DNA of 57,604 bases from Bradyrhizobium betae (GCF_004123905.1 NZ_MZXW01000032.1:1-57604); one strand, 5' to 3'; shown: positions 16,717 to 25,515, counted from the first letter of the stretch. Numbers and translations are program-made. The notes: generated by a model from the sequence alone, not told the origin.

Positions 16717-17034
16717 ATGCGGCTGCAACTGGATATCAAAGCAATACCTTCCGGCTCGCGAGCAGATTGGTCCAGCGGCGGAGGAATCGTCCGGGAACAT
16801 CGAGCACGCGTTGCTGCTTCCCTGCGGAATGCACTGGCATTTCTGGCGTTGCCTTGGCTTTGGCGGCAACGAGCTGCTTTTAGGGCGGAGTTGCTTGCCG
16901 ATCTCAGGGAGAGGCCCGATTTTCTGGAGGATATCGGCATCGGCGTGCACGAGGCGCAGGTCGAAGCCGTGCGGTTCTTCTGGGAACCTACGTGGCTGAC
17001 GTCCAGTAGGGCGCGCGGCGATTGCTCCCGTTGA
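16717..17034 (+). CDS. DUF1127-like small protein
   Basis: A 105-residue protein: MRLQLDIKAIPSGSRADWSS, a helix (ARVAASLRNALAFLALPWLW) and a C-terminal RAELLADLRERPDFLEDIGI-GVHEAQVEAVRFFWEP. The last part matches the DUF1127 pattern (short arginine-rich helix, L.D.G... E A ..P.W). Some DUF1127 proteins are linked to RNA or phosphate/carbon metabolism in Agrobacterium and Rhodobacter. AGGAG at 16703-16707 sets the start. A much longer upstream frame (from 16363) lies inside the LuxR gene and is a shadow. Confidence 0.65.
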   Translation: MRLQLDIKAIPSGSRADWSSGGGIVREHRARVAASLRNALAFLALPWLWRQRAAFRAELLADLRERPDFLEDIGIGVHEAQVEAVRFFWEPTWLTSSRARGDCSR

Positions 17035-17242
17035 GATGGAGACTGACTGCGGCTACCGCTGGGACGGCGGCGCGGACGGCCGGTCCAACGCTTGGTACGT
17101 CGATGTCGCTGAGTATACCGTCGAGACGAGCTCGCGTTCCGGAAGGCGGAGATCAACCTGCGGACATCGAACCGCGCCTGCGCACGCTGACCGCATTCAC
17201 CTGTTTTCAGCCGTGCCTGAAAATTCTACTCGGCCGCTCTGG

Positions 17243-17422
17243 TTAGCGAGCGAGACGCTTCTCGATGCGCTTGCGGCTATTGCCGACCTTCTTCACGGCC
17301 TTCTTCACCGCCGAGGCCGAGCGGCCGGTCTTCTTGGCTTCGTATCGCACTTCGTAGTCCTGACCTTTAGCCACGCGGGCGCGGTCCTGTTTGCGTCCAA
17401 GTGCTGTCTTCTTCGCTGGCAT
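17243..17422 (-). CDS. DUF3606-like small basic protein (59 aa)
   Basis: A lysine/arginine-rich 59-residue protein: MPAKKTALGRKQDRARVAKG, then DYEVRYEAKKTGRSASAVKK and AVKKVGNSRKRIEKRLAR. This matches DUF3606, very common small proteins in Rhizobiales that are often stress-induced. A perfect AAGGAGGAG stands seven bases before the ATG. Possibly a small nucleic-acid-binding protein (inference from charge). Confidence 0.8.
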   Translation of the reverse strand: MPAKKTALGRKQDRARVAKGQDYEVRYEAKKTGRSASAVKKAVKKVGNSRKRIEKRLAR

Positions 17423-18181
17423 CTGCTCCTCCTTGTGGCAAAAGACCCCCCGCTGGGTTGGGGCCGACCGCGGGCAGTCTACCTACTTTACTCACGATTA
17501 TTTATAACCTCGGGAGCGGTGAGGTGTTCCGGCAAACGCCCCTCGATGTCAGCGCTAAGCCTGCGATGTCGCCTGTTGGCCCATCGCTAAGCCGACCCAG
17601 AACTGGGTACTCGGTGCGCTGCCAACGCGGAAGCAGCAAGAATGCGCAAGCTTGAGTTTGAGGGCTTTCGCGACTACCCCGACTGTTTCCAAGTCAGCAA
17701 GATGGAAGTCGACAAGGATGCATGGAGCGAAGGGTTCGTCACTGTGAAGCCGTAAAGCAAACATCGCGCCGATGTCGGCTTGTGGCCCTTCGCTACCGCT
17801 GACCGGCGGCGACATGTCGGTTCAGAGGGGTAGACCGGAAGTTTGCAGCCGAGCGCGAGACCGACGCTTTTGACCCGAAGCGGTCATTGGACGGAGCATG
17901 CGCTGACCTCTATGGAGAGCGCACCTACGATCGATAAAATCCACTCTCTAAGAGAGACGTGCCTTTGCGACCAAAAAACAATCCTACACATCGTCGCGGG
18001 CGTTTTGATGGCGCGGCAAAATGACGCCCGAGTACCGAACGAACGTAGGTTACGGTCGCCGCGCAGTGAGATCGCCCGCGGCTATGTCGAAGATGTCGGC
18101 AAACTGTGAGGTAGTTTATATCCCTGCATTCTTGGCCCACGCTAATGTGGCAGAGGCTTCTTACTTTGAAGGAGGCATCCA
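17423..18181. other. Repeat-rich intergenic stretch
   Basis: No supported gene; plus frames 17401-17655 and 17843-18109 and minus frame 17555-17815 are shadows. Contains two copies of the dispersed repeat (17771-17795, 17861-17887), separated by GGTTCAGAGGGGTAGACCGG, a module also seen near 20858. GAAGGAGG at 18169-18176 is the ribosome binding site of the next gene. Confidence 0.45.
17771..17887 (+). repeat. Two-part dispersed intergenic repeat
   Basis: GATGTCGGCTTGTGGCCCTT at the left and CGACGCTTTTGACCCGAAGC at the right, with a GGGGTAGACCGGAAG link. This is the most complete copy in the window; both outer modules recur elsewhere. Confidence 0.55.
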
Positions 18182-18442
18182 ATGCTCGCCGCAATCAAAT
18201 GGAACTCCCGATATAGCGCTCGCGAATGGGTGATGATGGCTGGGGTGCTCGTCGTCCAACTCCGCGCACTGAATGCAAACCGACAGAAGGGTGAAAGCAA
18301 GCCGAAGCGGCCACTCTGGAAACACTTCGACGACACTCATCATTGGGACGCAACCGCGGAGGAATGGGTACCCGACAAGATCAGTGATAGTGCAACGTAT
18401 TATGCGTCCCGGAGGCCGAGTTCCGAGACTCCCTCTCACTAG
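18182..18442 (+). CDS. Small hypothetical protein (86 aa)
   Basis: A soluble, tryptophan/histidine-containing protein: MLAAIKWNSRYSAREWVMMA, then VLVVQLRALNANRQKGESKP and WKHFDDTHHWDATAEEWVPD. A strong AAGGAGG ribosome binding site lies 5 bases before the start, which is the main reason to call it. The tail after VPDKISDS is less gene-like. No family recognised. Confidence 0.55.
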   Translation: MLAAIKWNSRYSAREWVMMAGVLVVQLRALNANRQKGESKPKRPLWKHFDDTHHWDATAEEWVPDKISDSATYYASRRPSSETPSH

Positions 18443-18835
18443 CGGGCCTATCGAGCGGTGCGGTCGCGCACAAGTAGCTGGATCGGGATGTGCGTGCCTC
18501 CGGCCGCTTGATAGCGGTCCAGCAATTGCTTGGGCCGTTTGCCGACCGCTTTGGTAAACAATCTGGATAACAAGGTCGGCCATCGCGCGTCGAGCAAGAC
18601 ACTTTCATCTCCACATGCGTCAACTTGCCTGTCTTTCCCGACCGCATTCGCCGCCCGCCCCGTCGTCGATGATCAAGGTTGGCGCGCGCCAAGCCGTGCA
18701 AAATGGCATATACTCACAAGCCGGTAGTATTACAGCCTAACGAAAGAATGCCCCTCGGAACAAATGCAACGCGACGTCCTACGTCAGGAGGACGTCGCGA
18801 TGCAATTGTGCATCACAACCAGAGGGGAAGTTGCT
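18443..18835. other. Intergenic stretch with a leader hairpin
   Basis: Frames on both strands are degenerate. The 3' end carries a perfect 10-base inverted repeat (18771-18798) and AGGGGAAG before the next gene. Confidence 0.4.
18771..18798 (+). promoter_or_regulatory. 10-bp perfect inverted repeat upstream of NTF2-like gene
   Basis: GCGACGTCCT (18771-18780) and AGGACGTCGC (18789-18798) with an 8-base spacer, 37 bases before the ATG at 18836. Either a leader RNA hairpin or a dimeric operator. Confidence 0.5.
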
Positions 18836-19306
18836 ATGAAGCGACGTTCATTGCTCTTGGCATTGTGTTCTTCCGCCTTCATCTCTGCACCGGCACTGGC
18901 CGATGAGGTCAAGCAGGAGGCCGAAAAATTAGCCGTCGCCTACACCGACTGCGTCGCCAAGAAAGACGCGGCCTGTGTTGCTGCGCTCTATACAAAGGAC
19001 GGGGTCCAGATCAACCCGGGCGGTGTGTTTTCCGATCTCAAGACCGTATACGAAAACAACTTCAAGAACGGCACCGATCATATAGAGATCAGAGTCGGCA
19101 ACATGTCGGTCATCAACAACGATCTGGTCGTTGCCAACGGCGAGACCGACATCTTCGGTAAGGACCCTAAGAGCGGCGACGCCACCAAGGTCACAGTGTT
19201 CTGGGGCGCCATCGACATACGTGAAGGCGGCGCCTTAAAAATCCGCCAGTTGACCGTCGGCATGAAGCCGCCTCCAGCTAAGGAAGCCAGCGCCGAGAAG
19301 AAGTAG
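18836..19306 (+). CDS. Exported NTF2-like (SnoaL-like) protein
   Basis: The 156-residue protein has a clear Sec signal peptide (MKRRSLLLALCSSAFISAPA LA, cleavage before DEVKQ). The mature part is an NTF2-like alpha+beta cone: KLAVAYTDCVAKKDAACVAA, YTKDGVQINPGG, then strands VGNMSVINNDLVVANGETDI and TKVTVFWGAIDIREGGALKI. Such proteins are periplasmic ligand binders or isomerase-like enzymes; the substrate is unknown. The two cysteines near CVAKKDAAC could form a disulfide. The start at 18836 is chosen for the signal peptide; the frame is open to 18764. A strong terminator follows 28 bases after the stop. Confidence 0.82.
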   Translation: MKRRSLLLALCSSAFISAPALADEVKQEAEKLAVAYTDCVAKKDAACVAALYTKDGVQINPGGVFSDLKTVYENNFKNGTDHIEIRVGNMSVINNDLVVANGETDIFGKDPKSGDATKVTVFWGAIDIREGGALKIRQLTVGMKPPPAKEASAEKK

Positions 19307-19650
19307 GACGTCATCATGTCGTAGGTCACCACGCGCCCATCCTCTTTGAGGGTGGGCGTTTGATCTTGCTGCACGTCGGTCCGAAAGCGAAATACGTTGC
19401 TCGAAATGCACACCGCTCGCGCGATGTCTGCAAGTGGCCCATGCACGAAGTGGCAGCACGTCTCATTGAGGTCCGTTCTAGCGGACTGAATATGCTCGCG
19501 TTGTGTTTTTCACCTTTGAACCCGCACCGCACATCGCGCGGCTGGCAGGCGTACTCGAGATTCTGTGGCAGAGGTCATGGCCGGCCGGCCCCAATGTGTT
19601 AGTTTGGGGCGAGTGATAGGTTGTCTCTAGGCTTTGCGGAGGCATCAGAC
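19307..19650. other. Intergenic stretch with terminator
   Basis: Holds the terminator at 19334-19361; the rest shows no gene. Overlapping frames (19235-19459 minus, 19360-19602 plus) are shadows. Confidence 0.4.
19334..19361 (+). terminator. Rho-independent terminator
   Basis: An 11-bp stem, CGCCCATCCTC/GAGGGTGGGCG with one G-U pair and a TTT loop, followed by TTTGATCTT. It lies 28 bases after the NTF2-like gene. Confidence 0.75.
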
Positions 19651-20649
19651 ATGAAGCGGCGCGAGTTCATAACGGCACTCGGCGGCGCTGCGGTGTGGCC
19701 GCTGGCGGCTCAAGCGCAGCAATCTAAAAAGATTTACCGCATTGGATATCTGACGGCTAATCTGAGCAGCTATCCTTGGGTAAACGGCTTCGTTCGCGAA
19801 TTAAGTGATCGCGGCTATTCAGAGGGCAACAATCTCACCATCGAATGGCGGGAGGCAAAAGGACATTCGGAACTTCTGCCCGGGATGGCTGCCGATCTCG
19901 TCCGGCAGAATGTCGACGTGATCGTGGCTGTGGGAAATTACCCCGGACTTTTGGTGCAGAAGATTACTGCGACAATTCCCATTGTCGTGCTCTCGAGCCG
20001 CGGCGGCGTTGAAACCAAATTATACTCGTCTCTTTCACATCCTGGCGGGAACCTTACGGGTATCGACAATCTCTCGCCTGCTCGCGATGTCAAACGTGTC
20101 GAGTTCTTGAAAGAAATTGTTCCAAAACTTTCGCGGTTGGCAGTTCTTTACAATCCGCTTCCCTCCTACGCCAGCAATCATCTCAACAGTATTTCTTCGG
20201 GATTTGAAAAATTGGAAATTGAAGCGCAGCCGTTTGAAGTTCGTTCACCGCCGGAATTTGAGGTCGCGTTTGCTTCAATCCTGCGCAAAAGGCAGGATAC
20301 GATGATTGATGCGATGACTACCGTCACCGATCCGATGTTCGTCTTTGATCGCAAGAGGATTGTCGACTTCGGAATACAAAACAAAATTCCGAACGCCCAT
20401 GAATATCGAGAATGGGTGCAGAGCGGCGGACTGCTTGCCTTTGGTCCGACAATTGATGGCATATGGCGTCGGGGCGCATATTTCGTCGAGAAGATCCTCA
20501 ACGGGGCAAAGCCAAGTGATTTGCCCGTCGAAGGGCCGAGCGAATTCCATCTTGCGATCAACCTCAAAGCTGCCAAAGATATGGGCCTATCTGTTCCTCA
20601 GCATTTGGTCGCGAGGGCTGACGAGTTGATTAAAGCGGACGTGCGCTAA
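19651..20649 (+). CDS. ABC-type substrate-binding protein (ABC_sub_bind family)
   Basis: A 332-residue exported protein with a twin-arginine-like signal (MKRREFITALGGAAVWPLAA QA). The body matches the pfam04392 family, extremely amplified in Bradyrhizobium: IYRIGYLT, FVRELSDRGYSEGNNLTIEW, LAADLVRQNVDVIVAVG-type, LSHPGGNLTGI, and the C-terminal GPTIDGIWRRGAYFVEKILN-GAKPSDLPVE. The ligand is not known (tryptophan/tyrosine-like amino acids are assumed for some relatives). No permease or ATPase genes lie beside it, so it is an orphan binding protein. ATG at 19651 follows GGAGG at about 19637. Confidence 0.9.
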   Translation: MKRREFITALGGAAVWPLAAQAQQSKKIYRIGYLTANLSSYPWVNGFVRELSDRGYSEGNNLTIEWREAKGHSELLPGMAADLVRQNVDVIVAVGNYPGLLVQKITATIPIVVLSSRGGVETKLYSSLSHPGGNLTGIDNLSPARDVKRVEFLKEIVPKLSRLAVLYNPLPSYASNHLNSISSGFEKLEIEAQPFEVRSPPEFEVAFASILRKRQDTMIDAMTTVTDPMFVFDRKRIVDFGIQNKIPNAHEYREWVQSGGLLAFGPTIDGIWRRGAYFVEKILNGAKPSDLPVEGPSEFHLAINLKAAKDMGLSVPQHLVARADELIKADVR

Positions 20650-20900
20650 GCGCTCAGCGATGTCCGCTAATGACCACCCATTGCAGACCTCCGGGTTGAG
20701 GACCGGGAGCATTCCGATGTTCTCGAAGGTCGGGGCGCTCGGCATCGATCTCCCTGCGACGCTGCTCGGCCACGCCAACGGTGATTGAATAACGATCTTC
20801 TGCGCTGCACGAGTCTGCAGTTGGCCCGAACGCGAAGTCTGGCAGCGTCCCGGGTGGTCGGCTCATAGGGGTAGACTAGACGCAGCCGGCCGGCACTCCG

Positions 20901-20930
20901 AAGGGCGGTTATGACCCATAGCGGACCTCC
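20901..20930 (+). repeat. Dispersed intergenic repeat copy
   Basis: GCGGTTATGACCCATAGCGG followed by ACCTCCG, matching the TTGACCC-AAGCGG core of the other copies. GTGGTCGGCTCATAGGGGTA at 20855-20874 is the companion module. Confidence 0.5.
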
Positions 20931-21190
20931 GTTCAAACGGCCTCGCCTAATGGCCGCGAGATTGTTTCGGCCAGTACTGCCTCTTCCGACCCATCCAGAT
21001 CGGATCTTCTTTTATTGACTTACCTCAAAGGCGTCCTCTTGGTTCACACCCACCGTCAGGGCAAAGCATCGTCCCAAGACAGACCGAACCAGGATAAAGA
21101 GGCGGCGAAGGCCACACTGTCAACTCACGGCGGTTCGAAGCCCGCTAGTCCTAGCGAACCTCCGGCAAGGTCGTTGGCCCTCGGTGCAAG

Positions 21191-21242
21191 CCGGGCTTGC
21201 CAAGTTCCTTCATTGTGTAAGGATGCAGGGAACCAAGCCCGG
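21191..21242 (+). promoter_or_regulatory. Leader hairpin before the membrane protein/HlyD operon
   Basis: CCGGGCTTG (21191-21199) pairs with CAAGCCCGG (21234-21242), with an inner GTTCC/GGAAC stem. The 5' arm can instead pair with the preceding GCAAGCC (21186-21192), giving a mutually exclusive short hairpin. The ribosome binding site GGAGGAGGAGG follows at once. Confidence 0.45.
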
Positions 21243-21264
21243 TGTTCGGGAGGAGGAGGAGTAC

Positions 21265-21783
21265 GTGAGCGACCTGCATCCGGCCGGACCCCATCACCTA
21301 CCCGGCTTCATCACTGCTCCGAGCGACACAGATCCCCTTATGGTGGGCGTCGGCATTTTTCTGATCTTCGCCGTTCTCATGGTCGGTATCTTCTATTTGC
21401 ACCTGCACTCGCTGCCGGAGCGGATGGCCCACAAGTCGCAGAAGTTCCAATTTGAGATCGTGGCTGTGCTGTGCCTGCTGGCGCTGTTTACGCACAACCA
21501 CCTTTTTTGGGTGATCGGGCTTTTTCTTGCCATGGTTGACCTGCCGGATTTCAGCTCGCCGCTGCGCAGGATTGCGGGATCGGTCGAAAAGATGGCGGGC
21601 GTTTCGCCTGAGGAAGACCCGACTGAGCCGCCAAGTGAGACCGCTGCTCACGCTGGTACCGGCGTGCCTGACGCGACAAAGCCGGGCGCCGCCAACAGTA
21701 CACTGAAGACCACCGCTGCCGTGGACGAGATCAAGAGCAAGATCCAGCGCGATCTTAAGCGAGGGGGACCCGGCCATGCTTGA
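21265..21783 (+). CDS. Inner membrane protein paired with HlyD protein
   Basis: A 172-residue protein starting at a GTG preceded by a very strong GGAGGAGGAGGAG. Two membrane helices are evident: PLMVGVGIFLIFAVLMVGIF and FEIVAVLCLLALF-FWVIGLFLAM. A charged/alanine-rich cytoplasmic tail with SPLRRIAGSVEKMAG follows, and the protein ends VDEIKSKIQRDLKRG. It overlaps the HlyD gene by eight bases. The arrangement resembles the E. coli YibI-YibH pair (small membrane protein plus HlyD-like fusion protein); direct homology is unproven. Longer frames from 21184 or 21223 lack the ribosome binding site. Confidence 0.78.
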   Translation: MSDLHPAGPHHLPGFITAPSDTDPLMVGVGIFLIFAVLMVGIFYLHLHSLPERMAHKSQKFQFEIVAVLCLLALFTHNHLFWVIGLFLAMVDLPDFSSPLRRIAGSVEKMAGVSPEEDPTEPPSETAAHAGTGVPDATKPGAANSTLKTTAAVDEIKSKIQRDLKRGGPGHA

Positions 21784-23008
21784 ACTTCTCCTTTGCGCCA
21801 CCCTCACGATCCTTCCGGACTACCTCTACCGCCGCTATCGGCAGGGCAAGCGGATCGGCCACGAGATCACGCTCTATTCCGTCTGGTACGAGCTGCGATT
21901 TGGCATCGTCGCTTGCCTGATGCTCACGGTCTCGCTGATCACGATGATCTTCTACTTTCATCCGTCGACTACGTCGGCGACGTTGTACTACCGGACCGTC
22001 CCTATCATGACCGAGGTCAACGGCCGAGTTGCTGAAGTTCACGTCGATGTCAGCGCGGACGTCAAGCAAGGTGAGGTGATCTTCAGGCTCGATAGCGCCA
22101 AACAGGAAGCCTCGCTCCTAACCGCCAAGCGTAAGGTCGCTGAAGTCGATGCCGCCATGCTGGCGGCGCAGGCAGATGTCATGAAGGCGGAAGGCCAGCT
22201 TCAGGAGGCAAAGGGTTCGCTGCAGCAGGCGCAGGACGAACTCGATACCAAAAGCGAGTTGCAGAAGCGCAACCCCGGAATCGTCCCGCAGCGCGATATT
22301 GAAAAGCTCGGTGTGGCCGTGGCGGGTCGCCAGGGCGCTCTCGACGCCGCGACCGCTTCCAAGCAATCCGCGACGACGCGGCTGAGTGCTCTGCTGCCGG
22401 CGGAGAAGGCAAGCGCTGAGGCAGCTTTGGCCGAGGCGCAGGTGGATCTGGATAAGACATTTATTCGCGCCGGCGTTGACGGACGGGTCGAGCAATTCGG
22501 GCTGCGGCCGGGTGATATCGTCACTCCGAATATGCGGACGGCCGGCGTCCTGATTCCGGAGGGCGCCGGACGGCGGGCTCTCATGGCAGGGTTTGGACAG
22601 ATCGAGGCTCAGGTCATGAAGGTCGGAATGGTGGCCGAGGCCACATGTATTTCCAAGCCGTGGGTCGTTATTCCGATGGTGGTTACCAACGTGCAGGACT
22701 ACATCGCGGCGGGCCAGTTCAGGGGCGGCGAACAACTGATTGAGGCGCAGAACAATGTGCGTCCGGGCACCATTCTCGTTTTCATGGAGCCGCTCTATAA
22801 GGGCGGCCTGGAAGGCGTGACGCCCGGCAGCAGTTGTATTGCCAATGCCTACACCAGTAATCACGAACTGATCTCGTCAGGAAAACTCGGTTCGTTCAAG
22901 AGCTTCGCGTTGCATGTCGTCGATGCGACCGGATTTGTCCACGCATTGCTGTTGCGGATTCAGGCCTTGGTGCTGCCGATCAAGACGCTGGTGTTGAGCG
23001 GACATTGA
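21776..23008 (+). CDS. HlyD-family membrane fusion protein
   Basis: A 410-residue protein. Two N-terminal hydrophobic segments (LLLCATLTILPDYLY; RFGIVACLMLTVSLITMIFY) are followed by a biotinyl-lipoyl-like half (PIMTEVNGRVAEVHVDVSAD VKQGEVIFRLD). A long coiled coil comes next (about residues 125-205, alanine/glutamine/lysine-rich), then the second lipoyl half (TFIRAGVDGRVEQFGLRPGD) and a beta-barrel. This is an EmrA/YibH-type periplasmic adaptor of a secretion or efflux system. No MFS or ABC partner lies next to it; the small membrane protein it overlaps with is probably its partner. Confidence 0.88.
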   Translation: MLELLLCATLTILPDYLYRRYRQGKRIGHEITLYSVWYELRFGIVACLMLTVSLITMIFYFHPSTTSATLYYRTVPIMTEVNGRVAEVHVDVSADVKQGEVIFRLDSAKQEASLLTAKRKVAEVDAAMLAAQADVMKAEGQLQEAKGSLQQAQDELDTKSELQKRNPGIVPQRDIEKLGVAVAGRQGALDAATASKQSATTRLSALLPAEKASAEAALAEAQVDLDKTFIRAGVDGRVEQFGLRPGDIVTPNMRTAGVLIPEGAGRRALMAGFGQIEAQVMKVGMVAEATCISKPWVVIPMVVTNVQDYIAAGQFRGGEQLIEAQNNVRPGTILVFMEPLYKGGLEGVTPGSSCIANAYTSNHELISSGKLGSFKSFALHVVDATGFVHALLLRIQALVLPIKTLVLSGH

Positions 23009-23082
23009 GTGTGTGTTTAACGCTGCTGCCAACAACGTAGCTGAGATCTGCAAAATCAGTCTGATTTGAGTGCTGGTAGTGC

Positions 23083-23109
23083 GGCGCAATTAAAATTGCG
23101 TCGTTTATC
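23083..23109 (+). terminator. Probable terminator after the HlyD operon
   Basis: GGCGCAAT (23083-23090) pairs with ATTGCGTC (23095-23102) around a TAAA loop, followed by GTTTATC. It is 75 bases after the HlyD stop. The weak T-tract lowers confidence. Confidence 0.45.
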
Positions 23110-23215
23110 ACGCGTTTGCGCGGTGGATGTCTGGCAATGGGCCAAACGTCAGTTTGCACGGTGCAACGTCATGTCCGGAGCTGGGGGGTAAAGCCGACCT
23201 ACAAGTTGCAGGCCA

Positions 23216-23246
23216 GACTTCTCAGTTTGACCCTAAGGGGACATTA
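23216..23246 (+). repeat. Dispersed intergenic repeat copy
   Basis: CAGTTTGACCCTAAGGGGAC next to the 3' end of the cyclase gene; matches the TTGACCC core. A GGGGGGTAAAGCCGAC companion lies at about 23184. Confidence 0.45.
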
Positions 23247-23264
23247 CGCCGACATGCCTTGCGA

Positions 23265-25064
23265 TTATTCCGGCATACCTGCTTTCCGCAGAGCATCTTC
23301 CCATCGGGTCAGCACCTCGGGCTGTCTGTGCGGCAAGCGGTACTTGACGTTCTTGATCCGAAAATTCGGGTCGCTTGAGCGTACTAACTCGGTCGCCGTC
23401 TTGGCCGCTTCCGCATTGCCGGCAAGCGCATTCGAGGCAGCCGCAACGAGGGCAGCGATGAAGTTATTCGATTGCTCCAGCATGGCCTTGGTCGCAAGGG
23501 ACGCCGCGACTTCAAACCGGCCGGCCGCAAAATGGGCCGCGGCGATTGCCGCCAGCATCCCTGGGCGCTGCGGATCGAGAGGACTGAGGCGAACGGCCCG
23601 CTCGAGGTGCTCGATGGCCAAATCCGGCTGACCCATGAAGCATCTGATCCAACCGCTGAGATGGAACGCCATGGCCAGGTTGGGATTCAATTCTTGGGCC
23701 CGGTCCATCAACGACACGGCGCGCTCGAAATCGTCGAACATGTAGCCGATTGCGATACCGCTGCTTGCGAGTGCAACGGCGTCCTCCTTGCCGCATTCGA
23801 TGGCCCGCTTGGCGAGCCGTTCGGCATCCGAGGTCTCGGCGGACTGGTCGTCCGTCCAACCGTTCAACTTGCGCCGGGCATAGCACCATGCGGCCATTCC
23901 GTAGGCGGACGAGTAGCCGTCGTCTAATTCGATCGCCTTGTGGAACAGGCGAACCGCTTCCTTGATGTCATCCCTGCCGGCTTTGTGAAAACTGGCCATC
24001 GCCCGCAGGTAATAGTCGTATCCGTCGAGGCTGTCGGTCGGCTTTCGCATCGCCCGATCGATTTCGGCGTGCTCGAGCTTGGGAGCAATTGCGCCGACGA
24101 CCTTCAGCGTGATGTCGTCCTGCAGATCGAAGATGTCTTCCATCGCCCCGTCGAAGCGGTCGGCCCAGAGATGCGCTCCGGTCGCGGCGTCGATCAATTG
24201 CGCCGTCACCCGAACCCGGCCGGGGATCTTGCGCACGCTTCCCTCGAGCACGTATCGGACGCCGAGTTCCCGGCCCACCCGCTTGATATCAACGGCTTGG
24301 CCCTTGTAGGCGAAGCTGGAGTTGCGCGCGATGACGAACAGACCGTGGTACCGCGACAACGCCGTGATGATGTCTTCCACCATGCCGTCGGCAAAATAAT
24401 CCTGCTCGGGGTCGCTGCTCATGTTCTGAAACGGCAGCACGGCAATCGATGGCTTGTCCGGAAGAGCAAGCGGCTGGGCTATCCCCGCAGACCGCTCCGC
24501 CGAAAGATACTCGGCCGCCTTTGCGTCCACGCTCAATCGCCAGGCGCGCATCGGCTCGGTGATATTCTTTAGATTTTGCGGCCCCATATCCTCGAAGGGG
24601 CTGTCGAGCTTCCCGCGAATTTGGCGTTGCGCGTCATCGGAAATGCAGATGCCACCGGGCTGAGCGATTCCTTCCAGCCGGGCCGCAATGTTCACTCCGT
24701 CGCCGAAGATGTCGTTGTCGTCGAAGATGATGTCGCCGACGTGAATGCCGATACGAAACTCGATCCTGGCCTGCTGGGGCACATCGACGTTTCCGAGCGC
24801 GACCCCTCGCTGCACCTCCACCGCGCAGCGAGCGGCTTCCACGGCGCTGGCGAACTCGACCAGCATACCGTCGCCGGTCGTCTTGACGATCCGGCCCCGA
24901 TGTGCCGCGATTGTGGGATCCACCAGCGTCTTCCGGAAGGCCTTCAGCTGCGTAAGCGTTCCTTCCTCGTCCCGGCCCATCAGCAGGCTATAACCGGCCA
25001 CATCTGCCGCCAAAACCGCCGCTAATCGCCTCTCCAATCGGTCCTGAGCCAAGAAAGACCTCAC
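23265..25064 (-). CDS. Class III adenylate/guanylate cyclase with TolB-like and TPR domains
   Basis: A 599-residue protein. Residues 12-175 form the catalytic domain: LAAVLAADVAGYSLLMG with the first metal aspartate, KTTGDGMLVEFASAVEAARC with the second, and FGDGVNIAARLEG. All are intact, so it should make cyclic nucleotide. About 205-330 is a TolB/FlgO-like domain (PSIAVLPFQNMSSDPEQDYF ADGM). About 345-580 consists of TPR repeats. This architecture is strongly expanded in Bradyrhizobium and is thought to sense a protein partner. The start is GTG at 25064. Unlike the cyclase-like domain at 11227-14733, this one keeps its catalytic residues. Confidence 0.92.
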   Translation of the reverse strand: MRSFLAQDRLERRLAAVLAADVAGYSLLMGRDEEGTLTQLKAFRKTLVDPTIAAHRGRIVKTTGDGMLVEFASAVEAARCAVEVQRGVALGNVDVPQQARIEFRIGIHVGDIIFDDNDIFGDGVNIAARLEGIAQPGGICISDDAQRQIRGKLDSPFEDMGPQNLKNITEPMRAWRLSVDAKAAEYLSAERSAGIAQPLALPDKPSIAVLPFQNMSSDPEQDYFADGMVEDIITALSRYHGLFVIARNSSFAYKGQAVDIKRVGRELGVRYVLEGSVRKIPGRVRVTAQLIDAATGAHLWADRFDGAMEDIFDLQDDITLKVVGAIAPKLEHAEIDRAMRKPTDSLDGYDYYLRAMASFHKAGRDDIKEAVRLFHKAIELDDGYSSAYGMAAWCYARRKLNGWTDDQSAETSDAERLAKRAIECGKEDAVALASSGIAIGYMFDDFERAVSLMDRAQELNPNLAMAFHLSGWIRCFMGQPDLAIEHLERAVRLSPLDPQRPGMLAAIAAAHFAAGRFEVAASLATKAMLEQSNNFIAALVAAASNALAGNAEAAKTATELVRSSDPNFRIKNVKYRLPHRQPEVLTRWEDALRKAGMPE

Positions 25065-25220
25065 TCTTAACGGCCTTGAGACTGTGGAAACCTAGCCAAC
25101 AGGTAAGGCCAGGAAGGCCCTCTAAGCAACAGCCAAACCGCCATAATTACTAGCTTCATTCCCTAGCTATTTTCTGAGCTCCGGAGGGCGAATAACGACT
25201 TCGGTCGGGCTTCCGCTATT

Positions 25221-25447
25221 GGCCGATTTTGTTGCAAAAGTCGAAAATCGAACAACTGTAAAAATCTCGCAAAAGCTAATCTCTAGGCCTCTCCGCTGCT
25301 GCATCGGTTGTCAGTGCCATTATGGAGATCGGGGATCGATTTTGGATCAGGCGATATGGTCCCTCACGTCGTCGCGCGCAAAACGCATCAGTGGTTCTAA
25401 GAATTTTTGTTCGACACACCAAAAAGACTTTTGCAACAATATCGGCC
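25221..25447. mobile_element. MITE-like element with 22-bp terminal inverted repeats
   Basis: Left end 25221-25242 (GGCCGATTTTGTTGC then AAAAGTC) and right end 25426-25447 (GACTTTTGCAAC then AATATCGGCC) are inverted copies differing at one of 22 positions. The 183 bases between carry no gene. The ends resemble the sequence at 7059-7081 next to the IS1182-type transposase, suggesting a non-autonomous derivative. No target duplication can be seen with certainty. Confidence 0.65.
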
Positions 25448-25515
25448 CGTGGCTGACCTCAGCCCAGAGCACGGCGATGTCGGCGATGAGCGCCAAACCG
25501 GACCCGGCATTTGCC

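Larger units (their letters stand above)
20650..21264. other. Repeat-rich intergenic stretch with leader hairpin
   Basis: No supported gene. Contains dispersed repeats (20658-20680, 20901-20930), a promoter-like TATTGACTTACC near 21014, and the leader hairpin at 21191-21242. Confidence 0.45.
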
